DNA of 64,000 nucleotides. Origin: Streptomyces vietnamensis. Its GTDB lineage: Bacteria; Actinomycetota; Actinomycetes; Streptomycetales; Streptomycetaceae. Position numbers and translations under genes: made by a program. The notes beneath the pieces were generated by a model. That model was not told where the DNA came from and searched no databases. It worked only from the letters and a program-made list of their open reading frames with translations. Of the stretch, positions 53,174 to 62,590 are shown in pieces; positions within the stretch are counted from its first letter, which is position 1; every line of letters begins with the position of its first letter. The stretch covers positions 6,212,001 to 6,276,000 of the forward strand of contig NZ_CP010407.1 in assembly GCF_000830005.1 (NCBI RefSeq), written 5' to 3'.

Positions 53174-53605
53174 GTCGCCTCTTCTCTAGCTCGACGAGCT
53201 GTCGTACCAGGGTCAACATCCAACCAGGCCGAAAACGTTCCCGCTCGTGGCTTTTCCTTGAAACTTCTTCCCAAGGTGGCTGTCTGCTGCCGGTTGGCGG
53301 CGAATGAGCCGTATTGCGTCGCTCTACGGATTTCGCGTTGCTTGTGTCGGTTAGCCCTCCCGGCGGGTTGCCGGTTGTTCATGAGGACGTGCCCGGAGCC
53401 TAAATGGTTCATGCCTGGAAGGGAACGTGATGTTCACGTCACCCCATCGAGGGATCGAACATCCATACGACGCTGGACTAGCATGAGGAATCCGGGAGGG
53501 TGGCGTGACAACGGCTCTACCAGGCATCGGTACCCTCTGAGCGGTGACCGACGCCGGGCCTTACCCCACTGGGCCAGATTTCAAATTCAGCGAGGAGCGA
53601 ACCGC
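53174..53605. promoter_or_regulatory. DUF7455-parE divergent regulatory region
   Basis: A 432-base gap, AT-richer than its surroundings near 53215-53480. It contains a perfect ACGTGA-TGT-TCACGT inverted repeat (53425-53439) and, on the parE side, TAGCAT (53478-53483), a candidate -10 lacking a good -35. No gene is seen. The inverted repeat may bind a regulator; its half-site spacing does not fit a LexA box. Confidence 0.45.
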
Positions 53606-55723
53606 GTGACCGCCGAAACGTCCGTGCCGTCCAGTGCGCTGCTGACCGCAGACCGTGACGGTTCCAACTACACCGCGCGGCACCTGCTCGTACTCGAAGG
53701 GCTCGAAGCGGTCCGCAAGCGCCCCGGTATGTACATCGGGTCCACCGACAGCCGCGGCCTGATGCACTGCATCTGGGAGATCATCGACAACTCGGTCGAC
53801 GAGGCCCTCGGCGGCTACTGCGACCACATCGAGGTCATCCTCCACGACGACGGCTCCGTCGAGGTCCGGGACAACGGCCGGGGCATCCCGGTCGACGTCG
53901 AGCCGAAGACCGGCCTCTCCGGCGTCGAGGTCGTCATGACCAAGCTGCACGCCGGCGGAAAGTTCGGCGGCGGATCGTACGCGGCCTCGGGTGGTCTGCA
54001 CGGCGTCGGCGCCTCCGTGGTCAACGCCCTGTCGGCCCGCCTCGACGTCGAGGTCGACCGGAACAGCGCGACCCACTCGATCTCCTTCCGCCGCGGTGTC
54101 CCCGGCATCTTCACCGAGCAGGGCCCCGACAGCCCCTTCGACCCGGCCAACGGCCTCGTCAAGGGCAAGCGCGTCCCCAAGACCCGCACCGGCACGCGGA
54201 TCCGCTACTGGGCGGACCGGCAGATCTTCCTCAAGGACGCCAAGCTCTCCCTGGAGACGCTCCACCAGCGCGCCCGGCAGACCGCCTTCCTCGTCCCGGG
54301 CCTCACCATCGTCGTCCGCGACGAGCGGGACCTGGCCGACATCGGCAAGAGCGAGGAGACCTTCCGCTTCGACGGGGGCATCAGCGAGTTCTGCGAGTAC
54401 CTCGCGCAGGACAAGGCCGTCTGCGACATCCAGCGCCTCACCGGACAGGGCACCTTCAAGGAGACGGTCCCCGTCCTCGACGAGCGCGGCCACATGACGC
54501 CGACCGAGGTCACCCGTGAGCTCGCCGTCGACGTCGCCCTGCGCTGGGGCACCGGCTACGACACCACGGTCAAGTCCTTCGTCAACATCATCGCCACCCC
54601 CAAGGGCGGCACCCACGTCTCCGGCTTCGAGCAGGCCATCACCAAGACGGTGAACGAGGTGCTGCGCTCGGCCAAGATGCTGCGCGTCGCCGAGGACGAC
54701 ATCGTCAAGGACGACGCCCTGGAGGGGCTCACGGCCGTCGTGACGGTCCGCCTCGCCGAGCCGCAGTTCGAGGGGCAGACCAAGGAGATCCTCGGTACCT
54801 CCGCCGCCCGCCGGATCGTGGCGAACGTGGTGGCCAAGGAGCTCAAGGCCTTCCTCACCTCCACCAAGCGGGACGCCAAGGCGCAGGCCCGCGCCGTACT
54901 CGAGAAGGCCGTCGCCGCGGCGCGGACCCGGATCGCGGCCCGTCAGCACAAGGAGGCGCAGCGCAGGAAGACCGCGCTCGAGTCCTCCTCGCTGCCGGCC
55001 AAGCTCGCGGACTGCCGCAGCGACGACGTCGAGCGCAGCGAGCTCTTCATCGTCGAGGGAGACTCCGCCCTCGGTACGGCCAAGCTCGCCCGGAACAGCG
55101 AGTTCCAGGCCCTGCTGCCGATCCGCGGCAAGATCCTCAACGTCCAGAAGTCGTCCGTCTCGGACATGCTCAAGAACGCCGAGTGCGGGGCGATCATCCA
55201 GGTCATAGGAGCGGGCTCGGGCCGCACCTTCGACATCGACGCGGCCCGCTACGGGAAGATCGTCCTCCTGGTCGACGCCGACGTCGACGGCGCCCACATC
55301 CGCTGCCTGCTGCTGACCCTGTTCCAGCGCTACATGCGGCCCATGGTCGAGCAGGGACGCGTCTTCGCCGCGGTGCCGCCGCTGCACCGGATCGAGCTCG
55401 TCCAGCCCAAGAAGGGCCAGGACAAGTACGTCTACACGTACTCGGACAACGAGCTGCGGCAGACCCTCCTGGAGTTCCAGCGCAAGGGGGTCCGCTACAA
55501 GGACGCCATCCAGCGCTACAAGGGTCTGGGTGAGATGGACGCCGACCAGCTCGCGGAGACCACGATGGACCCGCGTCACCGCACCCTGCGCCGGATCAAC
55601 ATCGGCGACCTGGACGCGGCGGAGCAGGTCTTCGACCTCCTCATGGGCAACGACGTGGCGCCCCGCAAGGAGTTCATCACCGGCTCGGCGGCGACCCTCG
55701 ACCGCTCGCGCATCGACGCCTGA
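53606..55723 (+). CDS. parE: DNA topoisomerase IV subunit B
   Basis: A 705-residue type IIA topoisomerase ATPase subunit that, with ParC, decatenates chromosomes. GHKL ATPase: VRKRPGMYIGSTD, EIIDNSVDEALGG, DNGRGIPVD, GGLHGVGASVVNALS. Toprim: ELFIVEGDSALGTAK and VLLVDADVDGAHI. The C-terminus ends with KEFITGSA, not a GyrB-specific tail. It is the ParE/GyrB2-type gene recalled next to hrdB in Streptomyces; gyrB itself lies at the origin. GTG 53606 has CGAGGAGCG upstream. parC is not in the window. Confidence 0.92.
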   Translation: MTAETSVPSSALLTADRDGSNYTARHLLVLEGLEAVRKRPGMYIGSTDSRGLMHCIWEIIDNSVDEALGGYCDHIEVILHDDGSVEVRDNGRGIPVDVEPKTGLSGVEVVMTKLHAGGKFGGGSYAASGGLHGVGASVVNALSARLDVEVDRNSATHSISFRRGVPGIFTEQGPDSPFDPANGLVKGKRVPKTRTGTRIRYWADRQIFLKDAKLSLETLHQRARQTAFLVPGLTIVVRDERDLADIGKSEETFRFDGGISEFCEYLAQDKAVCDIQRLTGQGTFKETVPVLDERGHMTPTEVTRELAVDVALRWGTGYDTTVKSFVNIIATPKGGTHVSGFEQAITKTVNEVLRSAKMLRVAEDDIVKDDALEGLTAVVTVRLAEPQFEGQTKEILGTSAARRIVANVVAKELKAFLTSTKRDAKAQARAVLEKAVAAARTRIAARQHKEAQRRKTALESSSLPAKLADCRSDDVERSELFIVEGDSALGTAKLARNSEFQALLPIRGKILNVQKSSVSDMLKNAECGAIIQVIGAGSGRTFDIDAARYGKIVLLVDADVDGAHIRCLLLTLFQRYMRPMVEQGRVFAAVPPLHRIELVQPKKGQDKYVYTYSDNELRQTLLEFQRKGVRYKDAIQRYKGLGEMDADQLAETTMDPRHRTLRRINIGDLDAAEQVFDLLMGNDVAPRKEFITGSAATLDRSRIDA

Positions 55724-55732
55724 CAGACTCCA

Positions 55733-55765
55733 CCCGTGGGTGGAGCCACACGCTCCACCCACGGG
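55733..55765 (+). terminator. parE terminator
   Basis: CCCGTGGGTGGAGC (55733-55746) pairs perfectly with GCTCCACCCACGGG (55752-55765) around CACAC, 9 bases after the parE stop. Confidence 0.92.
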
Positions 55766-55856
55766 CCGATCACACGGTCGCTGACTCTCCGTAGCATCGA
55801 AGTGTCGGAGGGGGACGGACATGGGCGAGAAGCGCGACTGAGGATTCGCGACGTCG

Positions 55857-57095
55857 ATGACGAGGACGGGTACCGGGACGGGGACGGGGACGACGGAGCG
55901 TGCAGGGGCGACGAGCGCGGTGGCGCACGTCAGCTCCTGGCGGTCCTGGCCCTCGCGGGAGGCGCTCACCCGCGTCGGTGTGCCCCGGGGGCGGATCGTC
56001 CTCGACCACACCATGATCGCGGGCCTGAGCGTCCTGGTGTTGACCGGCTGCTACACCTCGGGCGCGTTCGCCGGCTGGTACGCGCCGTTGCCTCCGCTGG
56101 GGTTCGGCCTCTGTGTGGTGGCGGCGCTGCGGTATCACCACACGACCCTCGACCATCGTCTGGCGGCCTCGCTGGGACTGCTCGCGGGGATCGCGCTCTG
56201 TGGCCTGGGGGCCTATGCGGCGGGCGCCCCGACGCCTGCGACGGTGATCTGGATCGTGGTCTCGGTCATGGCGATGGAGCGGCTGCCGCTCCCCGTGGGG
56301 CTGGCGACCGTGGCGGTCCTCGTGGCCGGGTTCGTGGAGGCCGACGAGACCGGGATCCTCGGGGCCGGTATCACCACGGTGGCCGTGCTGCTCGCCGGAT
56401 ACTCCCTCCGGCTGGACGCCGAGGCGCGGGGGGCCGGATTCCAGCTGCTCGCCCAGGAACGGCTCGCCCGCGAGGCGGAGGCCGCCTCGGCGGCGCTCGC
56501 CGAGCGGGCCAGGATCGCCAGGGAGATACATGACGTGCTCGCCCACAGCCTCTCCGCGCAGATGGTGCACCTGGAGGTCGCACGGCTCCAGATCGAAGCC
56601 GGGGCGGACCGCGCGGAGATCCTCAAGCTCGTGACCTCGGCACGTTCCATGGCCAGGGAGGGCCTCGCCGAGACCCGCCACGCACTCTCGGCCCTGCGCG
56701 GGGACATGGCGCCCGTCGAGGACTATCTGCGGGAGTTGGCGCGGGAGGACCGCGCCGAGGTCGATGTCACCGGCGAGCGCCGGGACCTGCCCGCCGAGGC
56801 CTCGCAGGCGGTGCGGCGGGTCGCACAGGAAGCTCTCACCAATGTCCGTAAGCACGCCCCGGGCGCCCGGACCAGAATCCGATTCGCCTACGGGACGGAC
56901 GAGGTCTCCCTGGAGATATGCGACTCAGGACCGCCCCAGACCGACGAGGATGCGCGGATGGGGGAGGAACTCGGGTCCTCCGGCTCCGGGTACGGGCTGC
57001 TCGGCATGAGGGAGCGGGCCGAGCTGCTCGGCGGCAGCCTGGACGCGGGGCCCGAGGGACCCGGGTTCACGGTGCGGTTGCGGGTGCCGGCATGA
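55857..57095 (+). CDS. NarL-type sensor histidine kinase
   Basis: A 412-residue membrane kinase. After a Thr/Gly-repeat N-terminus (TGTGTGTGT, encoded by GGGACG microsatellite-like DNA) there are about five membrane segments (50-70, 78-92, 103-122, 127-142, 163-180). The HisKA_3 phospho-site is His225 in ARIAREIHDVLAHSLS, and the ATPase N box is AQEALTNVRKHA with SGYGLLGMRERAELLGG. ATG 55857 is used; its TGA overlaps the ATG of the response regulator gene (ATGA), so the pair is translationally coupled. Signal unknown. Confidence 0.87.
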   Translation: MTRTGTGTGTGTTERAGATSAVAHVSSWRSWPSREALTRVGVPRGRIVLDHTMIAGLSVLVLTGCYTSGAFAGWYAPLPPLGFGLCVVAALRYHHTTLDHRLAASLGLLAGIALCGLGAYAAGAPTPATVIWIVVSVMAMERLPLPVGLATVAVLVAGFVEADETGILGAGITTVAVLLAGYSLRLDAEARGAGFQLLAQERLAREAEAASAALAERARIAREIHDVLAHSLSAQMVHLEVARLQIEAGADRAEILKLVTSARSMAREGLAETRHALSALRGDMAPVEDYLRELAREDRAEVDVTGERRDLPAEASQAVRRVAQEALTNVRKHAPGARTRIRFAYGTDEVSLEICDSGPPQTDEDARMGEELGSSGSGYGLLGMRERAELLGGSLDAGPEGPGFTVRLRVPA

Positions 57096-58045
57096 GTGCC
57101 GCGGACGGTGACCGTGTCGCACGGGTCGTCGTCGCCGATGACCAGGCCGTCGTGCGCGAGGGGATCGTGATGCTGCTCGGCCTGCTTCCCGGGATCGAGG
57201 TCGTCGGGTCGGCAAGGGACGGGGAGGAGGCGGTCGCGCTCACCGCCGAGCTCGGTCCTGACGTCGTCCTGATGGATCTGCGGATGCCCCGCTGCGACGG
57301 CGTCGAGGCCACCCGCCGGATCCGTGACCGGCACCCCGGGACGGAGGTCGTCGTGCTCACCACCTACGCCGACGACGACTCGCTGTTCCCGGCGCTGCGG
57401 GCCGGGGCGCGCGGTTACCTCACCAAGGACGCCGGCGGGGAGGAGATCGAGCGGGCGGTGCGGGACGTGATCGACGGGCGGGCCGGACTCTCTCCTTCCG
57501 TACAGCGGCGGCTCCTCGAGCGGCTGCTCGACCGGGACGCCCGGGACGCCCGGGAGGTCCAGGACATCCGAGACGCCCGAGACACCCGGGCCGTCCAGGA
57601 CAGCCGGGACAGCCGGGACGTCCGGGACAGCCAGGACAGCCGGGACGTCCAGGGCACCCGGGACAGCCGGGATGCCCCGGATGGGCGGGCCGAGCGGGCT
57701 GAGCGGTCCGGATGGGCAGGGCGGGCAGGGCGGGGCGGGTCCCAGGGCGGGTCCTGGACCGGGACGGTCACGGGCAGAGGGTCCGGGGTGCCGCCGGGGG
57801 CACCGGTCGGCTTGTCCGGTCCGGACGCCGACGGGCTGACGGAGCGGGAGACGGAGGTGCTCGTGCTGGTCGCGGACGGATTGTCCAACCCGGAGATCGC
57901 CGGACGGTTGCGGATCTCCACGGCCACGGTGAAGACCCACATCAACAACCTCTTCGCCAAGACCGGGGTGCGCGACCGGGCCCAGGCCGTGCGGTACGCA
58001 TATCAGCACGGTCTGGTCAGGGCGCCTGGGAGAAGAGTCACCTGA
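57092..58045 (+). CDS. NarL/LuxR-type response regulator with Arg-Asp repeat linker
   Basis: A 317-residue regulator, about 100 longer than usual. The receiver has Asp15/Asp16 in VVVADDQAVVREG and phosphoacceptor Asp62 in VLMDLRMP, with Lys in YLTKDAGG. Residues 148-195 are a low-complexity stretch of RDxRD/QDSRD units, then a Gly/Arg/Ser region to ~245. The LuxR helix-turn-helix follows (LTERETEVLVLVADGLSNPEIAGRL). ATG 57092 is coupled to the kinase gene. The long linker should separate receiver and DNA-binding domains and is encoded by 9-bp-type repeats. Confidence 0.86.
   Translation: MSAADGDRVARVVVADDQAVVREGIVMLLGLLPGIEVVGSARDGEEAVALTAELGPDVVLMDLRMPRCDGVEATRRIRDRHPGTEVVVLTTYADDDSLFPALRAGARGYLTKDAGGEEIERAVRDVIDGRAGLSPSVQRRLLERLLDRDARDAREVQDIRDARDTRAVQDSRDSRDVRDSQDSRDVQGTRDSRDAPDGRAERAERSGWAGRAGRGGSQGGSWTGTVTGRGSGVPPGAPVGLSGPDADGLTERETEVLVLVADGLSNPEIAGRLRISTATVKTHINNLFAKTGVRDRAQAVRYAYQHGLVRAPGRRVT
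57535..57680. repeat. Intragenic repeats encoding the RD-rich linker
   Basis: Short 9-base-based repeats around GACAGCCGG, GACGCCCGG and GACGTCCGG, giving RD dipeptides throughout residues ~148-195 of the response regulator. Frame is preserved because the unit is a multiple of three. Confidence 0.85.
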
Positions 58046-58143
58046 TGGGGTGAAGTGAGGGAGGAGAAGAGTCCGGGATCTTCCCGCTCTGTCCATCCTT
58101 GGGCACGCGGCCGAAACGGTTCGCTGACAAGGAGAGTTGGCCG

Positions 58144-58629
58144 GTGGAGCAGGTGGACAAGCAGGAGGGGCGCGACGCTTCGGCGATGGCGGTCGACGAC
58201 CCCTGGTACGACGCGACGGCCTCCGGTCGGGGCGAGGAGGCGGCGGTCGGGGCGCCCGGAGGCGGCCGCCCCGACGCGGTGCCGCGGCAGCGGGTCCACA
58301 GCGCGGCGGAGATCTATCTGGAAGTCCAGCGGAGCCCCGCCTTCCAGGAAGTGCGCCGCCGCTACCGCCGGTTCGTCTTCCCGGCCACCCTGGCGTTCCT
58401 CCTCTGGTACCTCGCCTATGTGGTGGCGGCGACCGCCGCGCCCGGGCTCATGGGCCGGCCGGTGGCCGGAGCGGTGAACGTGGCGATGGTGGCAGGGCTC
58501 GCACAGTTCCTCACCACCTTCCTGCTGACCTGGGCGTACGCGCGCCACGCGCGGCTGCGCAGGGACCGGGCGGCGCTGGAACTGCGCTGGGACACCCAGG
58601 AGATGACCCGAGGGGTGGTGCAGCCGTGA
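58144..58629 (+). CDS. DUF485 membrane protein
   Basis: A 161-residue protein with two C-terminal membrane helices (around 80-100 and 110-135) and a hydrophilic N-terminus, the DUF485 family. These small proteins usually accompany acetate or other sodium:solute symporters, as here. GTG 58144 has AAGGAGAG at 58129-58136. Its TGA overlaps the GTG of the symporter gene (GTGA), indicating co-translation. Confidence 0.85.
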   Translation: MEQVDKQEGRDASAMAVDDPWYDATASGRGEEAAVGAPGGGRPDAVPRQRVHSAAEIYLEVQRSPAFQEVRRRYRRFVFPATLAFLLWYLAYVVAATAAPGLMGRPVAGAVNVAMVAGLAQFLTTFLLTWAYARHARLRRDRAALELRWDTQEMTRGVVQP

Positions 58630-60218
58630 CCGGAGACCACCAGACCCTGGCGCTCGTGCTGTTCAGCGTGTTCGTCGCCGTGACCCTCGCGATCACCACC
58701 TGGGTGAGTCGGCACCGCCACGGTTCGGCGGAGGAGTTCTACGCCGGAGGGCGGCTGTTCTCGCCCTTGGAGAACGGCTTCGCCATCGCCGGGGACTACA
58801 TGTCCGCGGCCTCGTTCCTCGGCATCTCCGGGCTGATCGCGCTCTACGGCTACGACGGCATGCTGTACTCCGTCGGCTTCCTCGTCGCCTGGCTGGTCGT
58901 GCTCCTGCTGGTCGCCGAACTGGTCCGCAACTGCGGGCGGTTCACACTGGCCGACGTCGTCGCCGCACGGATGGCGGAGCGGCCCGTGCGGATCGCCGCC
59001 GGAACGTCCTCGGTGGCCGTCTCCGTGCTGTACCTCGTGGCCCAGATGGTGGGTGCCGGGAGCCTGGTGGCACTGCTGCTCGGCGGTTCCAGCGAGGCGG
59101 CGCGCTCGTGGACGGTGATCGGAGTGGGCGCGCTGATGGTGATCTACGTGTCGCTCGGCGGCATGCGGGCCACCACCTGGATCCAGATCGTCAAGGCGGT
59201 CCTGCTCATGGCGGGCACGATCGCGCTCACCGTCCTCGTCCTGCTCCGGTTCCACGGCGATGTGAACAGCCTGCTCTCCACCGCGGCCGAACGCAGCGGG
59301 CACGGGCTGGACTTCCTCGCGCCCGGGCTGCGTTACGGCGGGGACTGGACGGCCCGCCTCGACTTCATCAGCCTCGGCCTCGCCCTCGTTCTGGGCACCG
59401 CCGGACTGCCGCACATCCTCTCGCGCTTCTACACCGTGCCGACCGCCCGCGCCGCCCGCCGCTCGGTCGTCTGGTCCATCGGGCTCATCGGCAGCTTCTA
59501 CCTGATGACCATCGTGCTCGGCTTCGGCGCGGCCGCGCTGATCGGACCCGACCAGGTCCGCGCCTCCAACGCGTCCGGGAACACCGCCGTACCGCTGCTC
59601 GCCCTCGACCTCGGCGGAGGTGCGGGCTCCACCGGCGGCACGGTGCTCTTCGCGATCGTCGCCGCCGTCGCCTTCGCGACCATCCTCGCCGTCGTCGCGG
59701 GGATCACGCTGGCCTCCTCGGCCTCCGTCGCCCACGACCTGTACGCCTCACTGCGCCGCCGGCACGCGAAGCAGTACAGCGAGGTGACCGTCGCCCGGGT
59801 CGCCGCCGCGGGCATCGGCGCGGCCGCCATCGGCCTCGGACTGCTCGCCCGCGACCTCAACGTGGCCTTCCTCGTCGGCCTGGCCTTCGCGGTCGCGGCC
59901 TCCGCCAATCTGCCGGTGCTGCTCTACTCGCTGTTCTGGCGGAAGTTCACCACCCGGGGCGCGGTCTGGTCGGTGTACGGCGGTCTGATCCCCGCCGTGC
60001 TGCTCGTCCTGGTCTCCCCGGTCGTCTCCGGCAGCCCGGAATCGCTGTTCCCGGGCGTCGACTTCCACCTCTTCCCGCTGCAGAACCCGGGAGTGGTCTC
60101 CATCCCGCTCGGCTTCGTCGCCGGGTGGATCGGTACGGTCACCTCGCCCGAGCCGCCCGACGAGGCCCGGCACGCGGAGACCGAGGTACGGGCCTTGACG
60201 GGCGCCGGAGCCGTCTGA
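58626..60218 (+). CDS. Sodium:solute symporter, ActP/acetate-type
   Basis: A 530-residue transporter of the SSS family (ActP-like). About 13 membrane segments; it has the typical EFYAGGRLFSPLENGFAIAGDYMSAASFLGISG, GMRATTWIQIVKA and LPHILSRFYTVPTARAARRSV segments. It probably carries acetate or another small monocarboxylate with Na+, partnered by the DUF485 protein. The NarL-type kinase/regulator pair just upstream and a convergent CitA/CitB pair downstream make regulation by one of them likely. GTG 58626 overlaps the preceding stop. Confidence 0.9.
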   Translation: MTGDHQTLALVLFSVFVAVTLAITTWVSRHRHGSAEEFYAGGRLFSPLENGFAIAGDYMSAASFLGISGLIALYGYDGMLYSVGFLVAWLVVLLLVAELVRNCGRFTLADVVAARMAERPVRIAAGTSSVAVSVLYLVAQMVGAGSLVALLLGGSSEAARSWTVIGVGALMVIYVSLGGMRATTWIQIVKAVLLMAGTIALTVLVLLRFHGDVNSLLSTAAERSGHGLDFLAPGLRYGGDWTARLDFISLGLALVLGTAGLPHILSRFYTVPTARAARRSVVWSIGLIGSFYLMTIVLGFGAAALIGPDQVRASNASGNTAVPLLALDLGGGAGSTGGTVLFAIVAAVAFATILAVVAGITLASSASVAHDLYASLRRRHAKQYSEVTVARVAAAGIGAAAIGLGLLARDLNVAFLVGLAFAVAASANLPVLLYSLFWRKFTTRGAVWSVYGGLIPAVLLVLVSPVVSGSPESLFPGVDFHLFPLQNPGVVSIPLGFVAGWIGTVTSPEPPDEARHAETEVRALTGAGAV

Positions 60219-60242
60219 CCGTCGGCCTTCCCGTGAGGGGCG

Positions 60243-60932
60243 TCAGCCGGTGGAGGGTGAGCTCGCCCAGGCGTACCGGTGCTCGGGGCGGCCCGTCTCG
60301 CCGTACCGGAGGGAGAGGCGCACCCGGCCGGTGCGTTCCAGGAGCTTGAGGTAGCGCTGCGCGGTCTGGCGGCTGACGCCGGCCCGCTCCGCGATCTCCT
60401 GCGCGGACAGCGGGCCGCCGGCCGCGAGCAGTACCTGCCGGACCAGCTCGGCCGTGGTGGGGGAGTGGCCCTTGGGCAGGTCGGGGGTGACGGCGCCCGC
60501 CGACAGGACCCCGAAGATCCGGTCCACCTCGGCCTGCTCCGCCTCGCCGCCGCTCTCCAACGTGCGGCGGAGCGTCGCGTACGCCTCCAGCTTGGCGCGG
60601 AGCCCGGCGAAGTTGAACGGCTTGACCAGGTACTGGAGCGCGCCGTGCCGCATCGCCGACTGCACGGTGGCCACGTCACGGGCCGCCGTCACCATGATCA
60701 CGTCGCACTGGTGGCCGCGCGCGCGGAGCTCTCGTACCGCCGCGAGCCCGTTCTCGTCGGGCAGGTAGTGGTCCAGGAGGATCAGGTCCACCGGCTGTCC
60801 GTCCAGGGCGGCGAGCGCCTCGGCGGTCGAGTGGGCGGTGGCGACGACCCGGAAGCCGGGCACCTTGGCGACATAGGCGGCGTTGATCCGCGCGACGAGC
60901 GCGTCGTCGTCGACCACGAGTACGTCGATCAC
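60243..60932 (-). CDS. CitB/DcuR-type response regulator
   Basis: A 229-residue regulator. The receiver has VLVVDDDALVARINAAY with Asp54 in LILLDHYLPDE and Lys in YLVKPFN. The C-terminal DNA-binding domain has a winged-helix (LSAQEIAERAGVSRQTAQRYLKLLE) as in CitT/DcuR-type proteins. GTG 60932 overlaps the kinase stop by 4 bases (GTGA). It is convergent with the symporter gene at 60218; together with the kinase it probably controls carboxylate uptake, possibly that gene. Confidence 0.88.
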   Translation of the reverse strand: MIDVLVVDDDALVARINAAYVAKVPGFRVVATAHSTAEALAALDGQPVDLILLDHYLPDENGLAAVRELRARGHQCDVIMVTAARDVATVQSAMRHGALQYLVKPFNFAGLRAKLEAYATLRRTLESGGEAEQAEVDRIFGVLSAGAVTPDLPKGHSPTTAELVRQVLLAAGGPLSAQEIAERAGVSRQTAQRYLKLLERTGRVRLSLRYGETGRPEHRYAWASSPSTG

Positions 60933-62590
60933 CGCGCCTCCTCGACGAGCTGTGATGCCTCTTCCGGATCGGTCAGGGCGTCCGGGAGGACGACCGTGAA
61001 CACGGCGCCGCCCTCGGGACCGCCGGTGACCCCGGCGGTGCCGCCCCGGCGCTCGGCGAGCCGGCGCACCAGGGCGAGGCCGAGCCCGCGCTTCCCGTGG
61101 GACGGCAGCGCCTTCGTCGTCCAGCCCTCGGTGAAGATCAGCTCGCGGCGCTCCTCCGGGACGCCCGGGCCGCTGTCCGAGACCCGCAGCACCACCGTAC
61201 GGCCCTCGGTGCGGAAGGAGACCTCGATGCGGGCGCCGGGGGTGCCGGCGACGGCGTCCAGGGCGTTGTCGACCAGGTTGCCGACGACGGTGACCAGCTC
61301 GCGCGGGTCGACGAGCCGGTCCGGCAGCAGGGAGTCGGGCGCGAGCCGCAGCGAGACGCCGCGTTCGGCGGCGACGGTCGCCTTCCCGACCAGGAGCGCG
61401 GCGAGGAGCGGGTCGTGGACCTTCTCCGTGACCTGCTCGGCGGTGGCCCGGTGCACGCCGACGACCTCCGTGACGAACTCGACCGCCTCCTCGTGCATCT
61501 CCAGCTCCAGGAGCCCGAGGAGGGTGTGCAGCCGGTTGGCGTGCTCGTGGTCCTGGGCGCGGAGCGCGTCGATCAGGCCCCGGGTGGAGTCGAGCTCGCG
61601 GCCGAGGCGTTCCAGTTCGGTGCGGTCGCGGAGGGTCGCCACGGCGCCGCCGTCGTGCGTGGGCATCCGGTTGGCGATCAGCACCCGGTGTCCCTGGACG
61701 GTGAGCAGGTCCTCGCCGGTGACCCGGCCGGCCAGGACGTCGGCGGTACGGCCCCCGCCGAGGACCTCGTCGAGCGGCCGGCCCGCCGCCTCGGGGCCGA
61801 GGCCGAGGAGCCGCTGAGCCTCGTCGTTCATGAGCCGTACGGAGCCGTTCCGGTCGAGGGCCACGACGCCCTCCCGGATGCCGTGGAGCATGGCCTCGCG
61901 TTCGGCGAGCAGCGCCGAGATGTCGGAGAAGGCCAGGTCGTGGGTCTGCCGCTGGAGCCGCCGGGAGATCAGGTACGCGGCGAGCGCCCCGGCCGCGAGC
62001 GCACCGCCCGCGTAGGCGAGGAGGCCCGGGATGGCGGCGACGAGCCGGTCGCGGACGCTGTCGTACTCGATGCCGACGGAGACCGCGCCGACGATCCGCC
62101 CGTCGGCGTCCCGCAGCGGCGCCTTGCCGCGCGCCGAGCGCCCCAGGGTGCCGCTGTCGATCTCCATCACCTCGTGCCCGGCGAGGACGGCGCTCGGGTC
62201 CGTGGAGACGACCCGGCCGATCTGGGCGGGGTCGGTGTGCGACCAGCGCACCCCGTGCGTGTTCATGACCACCACGTACTCGGCGCCCGTGGAGGTCCTG
62301 ATCCGTTCGGCCTCCGCCTGCACCGGGCCCCGCGCGGACGGCCGGCTGCCGGTGAGGTCTGCGGCGAGCCGGGGCGAGGCGGTGGTCCCGGCGATGGCCA
62401 GGGCCCGCCGCATGGCCTGGTCATCGAGCTGGGCGCTCAGCGGGGCGAGGAAGAGGCCGGTGGCGAGGACGGTCACACCGGTCGCGATGGCCAGCTGCAT
62501 CAGCAGGACCTGGGAGAACACCCGCCGCGGCCACCCGAACCGGAGACGGCGCGCGCGGGGGCGCGGGGGGCTGGTCTGTGCGGGGCTCAT
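60929..62590 (-). CDS. CitA/DcuS-type sensor histidine kinase
   Basis: A 553-residue kinase. Helix 1 (~residues 27-52) is followed by an extracytoplasmic PAS-like (PDC) sensor with RIRTSTGAEYVVVMNTHGVRWSHTDP, then helix 2 (~186-208) and a cytoplasmic PAS (EGVVALDRNGSVRLMNDEAQRLLG). Phospho-His348 lies in LRAQDHEHANRLH, and the ATPase has VGNLVDNALDAVAG and SDSGPGVPEE. It is the carboxylate-sensing family. ATG 62590 has a -10-like TACCTT, reading upstream on the minus strand at 62598-62603, 7 bases away, suggesting a leaderless transcript. Confidence 0.9.
   Translation of the reverse strand: MSPAQTSPPRPRARRLRFGWPRRVFSQVLLMQLAIATGVTVLATGLFLAPLSAQLDDQAMRRALAIAGTTASPRLAADLTGSRPSARGPVQAEAERIRTSTGAEYVVVMNTHGVRWSHTDPAQIGRVVSTDPSAVLAGHEVMEIDSGTLGRSARGKAPLRDADGRIVGAVSVGIEYDSVRDRLVAAIPGLLAYAGGALAAGALAAYLISRRLQRQTHDLAFSDISALLAEREAMLHGIREGVVALDRNGSVRLMNDEAQRLLGLGPEAAGRPLDEVLGGGRTADVLAGRVTGEDLLTVQGHRVLIANRMPTHDGGAVATLRDRTELERLGRELDSTRGLIDALRAQDHEHANRLHTLLGLLELEMHEEAVEFVTEVVGVHRATAEQVTEKVHDPLLAALLVGKATVAAERGVSLRLAPDSLLPDRLVDPRELVTVVGNLVDNALDAVAGTPGARIEVSFRTEGRTVVLRVSDSGPGVPEERRELIFTEGWTTKALPSHGKRGLGLALVRRLAERRGGTAGVTGGPEGGAVFTVVLPDALTDPEEASQLVEEAR

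Noticed and set aside
53423..53435. LexA box (GAAC...GTTC) before parE
   Set aside because: The half-sites are separated by five bases rather than four, and the flanks do not fit.
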